Position numbers and translations under genes: made by a program | Source: Siderastrea siderea | Taxonomy: Eukaryota > Cnidaria > Anthozoa > Scleractinia > Rhizangiidae | Length of the DNA stretch: 64,000 bases | Direction of reading: 5' to 3' | Assembly: GCA_964030785.1 (NCBI GenBank) | Contig: OZ034969.1 | Coordinates: 39,051,201 to 39,115,200, forward strand | The notes under the pieces: model-generated | Databases searched by the model: none | Told to the model about the DNA's origin: nothing | What the model saw: the letters and a program-made list of their open reading frames with translations, nothing else | Shown here: piece by piece, positions 60,701 through 64,000 of the stretch | Position numbering within the stretch: the stretch's first letter is position 1 | Layout of the letters: each line of letters starts with the position of its first letter

Positions 60701-63700
60701 GGCCTTGCAACAAGTGGATTTTGTCGTTTTACCCAGTTTCTACATCCCCTGCCTTACAAGTTAACTACGTGTAGAAATCTGATACTGATGGGTCTGTAGT
60801 GGTTTACTTGAAATGTTAAACAACCAATTTTTTTTTCCTCAGATGCTGCCAGCTTCTGAATCAAGATCTAAAATCAACCGCTAAATCGGTAAATGAAGGT
60901 GAACAAGAAGAGCTAAGGTAAGTGAATTTCATGTGATATTTTTGCTCAGAATGCTTGAGTGGAAGTTCAGTTTATCTTATCAATTCTTGTTTTATTAGGT
61001 GGACGCTCTTAGTTCAGGACATTCATGGCATGTGTGTTGAAATTCAAGTTCCTCCTAAATATCAGGACTCACTTGAATGGTTAGTTTCTAAGAAAGATGG
61101 AATATTCAGTTTGTCGTGAGCGTGAGAGAAAGCAAAAATTTGAGTCCCTCATAGGACTCGAACCCATAATCTCCCGTTCACCGGTCGGGTGCTCTAACCA
61201 CTGGGCTACTGGGAGAGCCGTTGGTTAGTTTCTACCATCCTATAGTTCAGTTTGTTATTTTTCCTCCCACGATGTTCTGAGTAAATCAGTTACTCACTGT
61301 GTCTTGTGAAGAGGCCATGCTCTGCATCACTTTGAAGGGGACAATTTGTTGTATTGGATACACAACTAACCAATGCAAGTTCCTTAGAATGGGACAAACT
61401 CGTTCTTTTTAGTCTTGATTTTGTATCAAGCAACCAAAATAATGATCGATTATTTCTGTTAGACCAATGATGTGGAATTATTAGGGCCTGTAGTTGTCCA
61501 TAAAAGATGACACCATTGGTGTAAACTAATAGAAAACCTGACAGGATAATCAGTGTTATTCATGTACGTAATTATTCTACAGCCCCAGTAGAAGGCCTTA
61601 TAATAGGATAAGCAGGTAGGATTATTAGGCCTGGCACAGTGAGCAAGAGGTAAGCGACAGATTAGGCTTCAAAATGCCGGCCGGGATAGCAAGGGTGTCA
61701 CAGATCATGCTACGTATGGTGATTTTAGCATTTACAAGAACCTTCATGTTGTTTACTTAGGCGCTCTTGTATACTGCAAGGAGAAGGAAAAGTGTTTATC
61801 TTCTCACAAGTCAGAGTTCAACAGAGGACTAACAGAACCAGGTACATGAGCAATCCTATTATCGCATGTAGACACAATAAAATTTATTAAAAATTCGAAG
61901 AACCTTTTATTTCGACTCAAACTCAGAAAGTGCATGTAGTGATTTAAAGTGTAAGAGGTGAGGTGAACACATGTCTTCCCGCACGCGGCCATCAGCTAGA
62001 TCAGATGCTTGCGATATATGTGACGTAGGCTTACGTCCTGTATACTGCTTGGATCTGTGATGACGAAAGCATACAATTAACAATTATTCGCCGATGTGGA
62101 GATAAATAAATATCTACAACTCTTCACTGACACTGAGGTAAATAGTTCTTTTAGTATCTACCAAGCCAGTGGATAGCCAGCGCGAAATAGGTCCTTTTTG
62201 TCTAACAAGTGAAGAAAAACTCACGCCAGAGAGCCAGAACAATGAGGTGAAAAGCAGTGTTTTTCGTGCACTCTGATTGGCTGCTCCAACTCGGGATAGT
62301 ATATGCTATTCATCTCCGGCATTTTTCTTGATTCCGCGCGCGAATTTTATCTCATTTCTCAGAAAAAAAGGAACTATTTGGTGTTGGCTATCCACTGCTT
62401 TGGTATACACTAAAACAATTATTCACCTCAGTGGAGGTGAATAGTGGTGGATACATCCACCACTATTCACCTCCACTGAGGTGAATAATTGTTAATTATC
62501 CCGAGTTTGAGTAGCGATTCAGAGCGCGCGAAAAACAGTATCCATTGGTTTGGTATATACAAATACAGTATATTACTAAATTACCGAGCTTAACATTTGC
62601 CTTCTTTCTTTATCAATTCTCAAATTTGTGTAAAATATGCGGGAAAGACTCAGCATCAGATTAAAGTACCACTGAAGAGCTTTCATTTGAATTGTCACAT
62701 GTCAGGTTACAAGCTTTGTATAGCATTTGAAAATGTTTCATACCTAGGTCACCTGGACTATTCAGCATTATCGAGTCAATATGGCCCTCCAGTGATAATA
62801 CAGTTAGCAGGGATAATGGCAGCAGTGAGATTAACACCACTCAAGAGGTAAGACAGGAGAGACGCTACCCCCCTTGAGTGTTAGGATTATGCTAAATCCC
62901 GACCTGGGCAATCGATAAAATCGACAATCGATAACATTCGATATCAATCGAGAAAATTAGTTGACTGTATCGGAAATCGATAAAGAGATTTGTTGTGAGA
63001 AATCGATAATTATCGAATTTTCAATCAGTTTTATCGATTTTATCGAACATTATCGATTTTATCGGTAACATTTTTTGTGTCGAAATATGTGAGCTTTAAT
63101 AATAACGACAACCTCTATAACCAGCTCTAGTATCGGGTTAAACAAAAGATTGCCGTCGCTTCCACTCAAAACGTTTTCCTTGGCGGTTGCTTAGATAGGT
63201 AAATAGCCGAGATGTCACTTTCGGGGTTTACCTCGGCGTAAGAACCTGAGAAGATTTTCTTTGTTTGTTAGCTTTTGTTTTGCTGTGCGGTATTGTTTAA
63301 AGTGTTTTTGTTTCCTTTGTTTTACGTCGTTCGTGAGTTTCACATGTTCTTACACCGAGGTAAAGCCCACTTTCGCAGATACTTGGGTCGATACAGCTCA
63401 GTTATTCTGTCCGCTTAATAAACCACATTTACTGAAATACAAAATACAGTTTTATTCGTGAACAAAGCCACCGCAATCATTTTACTGCGATTAAACGTCT
63501 TTTAAAAACAAAATCAATGTCAGAAATTAAAGACATGTACGATCGACATCCATCGATAAAATCGATAACATCGATAACAGTAATTACCAGAAGAGTTATG
63601 AGTATCGATTTTTATCGATTGATCGATACAATCGATAACGTTTACGTGATTGATATCGATTGCTTTAACACCGATCGCAAAGCGAAGCAAAGCAAAACGA

Positions 63701-64000
63701 AAGTTAAAGCTAATAACTTCTGACACTCGATTGAAAACTGCTGAAATAGTGAAACCAAAAGTAACCGTGTTTTGTTGGCTCAGGTTGTGCCGCCCTTGGC
63801 ACCGGGTACGTGTGCTTACCTTTGGTTTGGTTGATTTGGTTTCACGACTCTCAAGTATAAACCACTCTTTTAACTAAGTAATTTTATGAATGTATGGCAT
63901 GGACCGTGGTATTGTTTTGTACCACTGATTGTTGAAACAGTTCTGCTCAATTTTCAGAGTGGAAGTCAGCCCACCAGGTCCAGTTCCCCTCCAAACTTCT
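46789..64000 (+). CDS. SPIDR: SPIDR homologue (homologous-recombination scaffold), 5' and middle part, runs off the window
   Basis: Human SPIDR (KIAA0146) links BLM helicase and RAD51 in double-strand-break repair. Coding exons, all GT...AG and in phase: 46789-46824, 47523-47571, 49867-49928, 50662-50756, 51545-51587, 52219-52411, 53077-53210, 53881-53925, 54504-54706, 55749-55849, 57337-57550, 58328-58437, 59166-59233, 60150-60397, 60843-60917, 60999-61079, 61761-61841, about 62680-62847, 63958->64000. They give about 683 aa, against 915 in human, so the last quarter lies beyond the edge. Diagnostic matches to human as I remember it: GLAEQLKHIISREKSEKAFW, PPWQKLEIPGVPCPV plus TYFCEK, and LLVQDIHGM. 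The N-terminal half is acidic, Ser-rich and poorly conserved with basic patches (KKKRP, KRRRTGR), as in human. Start: first ATG (46789) after an in-frame upstream stop. The acceptor of exon 18 is weak and uncertain. Confidence 0.88.
47960..48263 (+). mobile_element. tRNA-derived SINE, copy 1
   Basis: It has an internal polymerase III promoter: an A-box-like AGTGGTGTAGTGGCTAGC near the start and a B-box-like GGTTGGTGGCTTGACCC 40 bases on, in a tRNA-like head. A body shared with copies at 48989 and 4188 follows (TGCTGGGGGTAACGCTGCAA, CATCCCATCCAGGGGGGAGT). The 8-base direct repeat ACCTTATA flanks it (47952-47959 and 48264-48271). It lies in the SPIDR intron between exons 2 and 3, sense strand. 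Confidence 0.8.
48989..49290 (+). mobile_element. tRNA-derived SINE, copy 2
   Basis: Same family, orientation and intron as copy 1, 1.03 kb downstream. The A-box-like segment is GTGGTGTAGTGGTTAGC and the B box GGTTCAACGCC is closer to consensus than in copy 1. The body matches copy 1 with scattered changes. No clear target duplication is visible. Confidence 0.8.
54731..54808. repeat. CAAT/CAGT tetranucleotide microsatellite
   Basis: Mixed TCAA and CAGT units just after SPIDR exon 9. A TTG trinucleotide run of eight units follows at 54925-54949. Confidence 0.9.
55060..55565. repeat. 21 bp minisatellite (GATCCCACCCCACTAAACCGT unit and variants)
   Basis: About 500 bases of imperfect units built on TGATCCCACCCCACTAAACC in the SPIDR intron between exons 9 and 10, with variants reading CAACAAAGCTC. 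The long chance frame on the opposite strand is only the translated repeat. It shares the CTGATCCC core with tracts at 34.5 and 43.9 kb. Confidence 0.85.
55749..58437 (+). CDS. SPIDR: SPIDR conserved block, exons 10-12
   Basis: The stretch that identifies the gene. Exon 10 has GLAEQLKHIISREKSEKAFW (human GLAERLNGLQNRERSAISLW). Exon 11 encodes an OB-fold-like beta-rich segment ending VNINPPW. Exon 12 continues QKLEIPGVPCPVLLCTYFCEK (human QKLIIPSGSCPVILNTYFCEK). The tryptophan codon of PPW is split by the intron between exons 11 and 12, which supports the join. Confidence 0.9.
56454..57198 (-). other. Unrecognised open frames inside a SPIDR intron
   Basis: Two neighbouring minus-strand frames, 57198-56749 (149 codons) and 56672-56454 (72 codons), have compositions more protein-like than the surrounding intron (AAKRFLSSRRQVAEEKSKGR, and MTFITGGRRIPFSPNFSF). 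A 5' splice-like GAG/GTAAGA lies inside the first. The opposite strand is also open over 56732-57064. I cannot assign a family. It could be a nested gene, a worn retro-copy or an unclassified transposon piece. Confidence 0.25.
59166..62847 (+). CDS. SPIDR: SPIDR middle exons 13-18
   Basis: Exon 14 has VVTLQCLVQRVYCKRF (human WRVRVVVQRVYSLP). Exon 16 has WTLLVQDIHGMCVEIQ (human LCLLVQDAYGMFGEVH). Exon 17 has GEGKVFIFSQVRVQQRT. Exon 18 has HMSGYKLCIAFENVSYLGHLD, parallel to human PPPALCYILTAHPNLGQID, and ends at 62847. For exon 18 the only acceptor in the required phase is GAAGAG/C at 62680, which has a poor pyrimidine tract. The open frame extends left to about 62597, so a different donor or a missed exon in between is possible. 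Confidence 0.75.
59579..59812. mobile_element. 234 bp foldback MITE
   Basis: The left end GCAGCCTTCACACGACAAAC and the inverse of the right end GCGGCCTTCACACGTCAAAT lead into about 60 bases of matching arms with AATGTTGGC, GTGTTGGCAAA and CTCAAATT. The centre also folds (GTTGGAAAAAGTTGTCGAGA with TTCTCGGCAACAGTTTGCC). It lies in the SPIDR intron between exons 13 and 14. Non-coding. Confidence 0.75.
61115..61223 (-). mobile_element. tRNA-Thr-like SINE, antisense to SPIDR
   Basis: The minus strand reads as a tRNA head: GGCTCTCCCAGTAGCCCAGT with an A box (TAGCCCAGTGGTTAGAGC), an anticodon-like loop CCGGTGA (GGT, threonine), and a T arm GGGTTCGAGTCC carrying a consensus B box. The two acceptor-stem strands do not pair, so it is not a working tRNA. 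A tail of AAATTTTTGC follows. GGTTAGTTTCT occurs just left (61079) and right (61223) of the insertion, a plausible target duplication. Confidence 0.7.
62128..62432. mobile_element. ~305 bp inverted-repeat element
   Basis: The left end CACTGAGGTAAATAGTTC...CCAGTGGATAGCCA and the inverse of the right end CACTGAGGTGAATAATTG...GCAGTGGATAGCCA agree over about 49 bases with a few differences. The interior is non-coding. It lies in the SPIDR intron between exons 17 and 18 and abuts an 80 bp palindrome. Confidence 0.7.
62414..62493. repeat. 80 bp near-perfect palindrome
   Basis: The arms AACAATTATTCACCTCAGTG... and ...CACTGAGGTGAATAATTGTT meet at about 62453-62454, with only the two central bases unpaired. 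It overlaps the right end of the element above and shares its terminal sequence, so it is probably a second, shorter member joined to it. Confidence 0.85.
62909..63676. repeat. ATCGATAA-rich blocks around an inverted repeat
   Basis: Two blocks (62909-63066 and 63541-63676) are packed with ATCGAT/ATCGATAA units. Between them, CTTTCGGGGTTTACCTCGGC at 63218 is answered by the inverse at 63346-63375 (CCGAGGTAAAGCCCACTTTC). The arrangement suggests one composite element of about 770 bp with subterminal ATCGAT repeats, in the SPIDR intron before exon 19. Confidence 0.55.
63958..64000 (+). CDS. SPIDR: SPIDR exon 19, cut by the window edge
   Basis: It begins after CTCAATTTTCAG and joins in phase to exon 18 (AG|A), reading VEVSPPGPVPLQTS up to the last base. 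Confidence 0.65.

Noticed and set aside
61140..61223. Functional tRNA-Thr gene
   Set aside because: Anticodon loop and T arm look right, but the acceptor-stem strands do not pair and the head continues into a SINE-like tail.
1..64000. CRISPR arrays, bacterial operons, rRNA
   Set aside because: Nothing of the kind is present; repeats lack regular spacers and genes have introns.

Overview
This window is animal nuclear DNA. It is AT-rich, has genes split by spliceosomal introns with ordinary GT...AG borders, and carries many short inverted-repeat elements and tRNA-derived SINEs. The APCDD1 and SPIDR homologues mark a metazoan. The repeat style, and the large unfamiliar Cys-rich/propeller protein, make me favour a cnidarian (anthozoan, perhaps a stony coral). 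The phylum call is inference, not read from a marker gene.

Layout. 1-17.5 kb: no gene I can support; it holds an old SINE, a 509 bp TA-flanked inverted-repeat element and a 177 bp tandem duplication. 17.58-23.28 kb (+): a complete three-exon APCDD1 gene, a secreted or membrane-tethered Wnt inhibitor of 541 aa, with poly(A) signals near 24.2 kb. 24.2-33.9 kb: apparently gene-free, with two small MITEs. 35.4-43.7 kb (-): a complex locus. A four-exon arginine/serine-rich (RS) leader is followed by two alternative 3' exons. The first (ORF3) encodes a short PB1-like plus zinc-finger protein. The second encodes a diverged copy of the same module (ORF2) that runs, across an apparent one-base shift in a T5 run, into a 1,144-codon frame (ORF1) with a Cys-rich segment and a beta-propeller-like half. 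The RS frame and the frame feeding ORF2/ORF3 overlap in the same exons. 45.0-64.0 kb (+): a gene of at least 19 coding exons for the SPIDR homologue, a homologous-recombination scaffold, running off the right edge. Its promoter area holds a perfect E2F-type palindrome.

The RS/ORF locus and SPIDR diverge from a 1.3-1.5 kb interval. A pair of related ~300 bp repeats in opposite orientation (33.9 and 44.5 kb) brackets the minus-strand locus. SPIDR introns hold two same-strand SINEs, a tRNA-like SINE, several foldback elements, a 21 bp minisatellite and ATCGAT-rich blocks. The part most likely to be undescribed is the minus-strand locus: duplicated PB1-like/zinc-finger modules used as alternative last exons, fused to a Cys-rich propeller protein, with a leader open in two frames.

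All exon joins were deduced by hand from splice motifs and codon phase. No alignment, RNA or database evidence was available.
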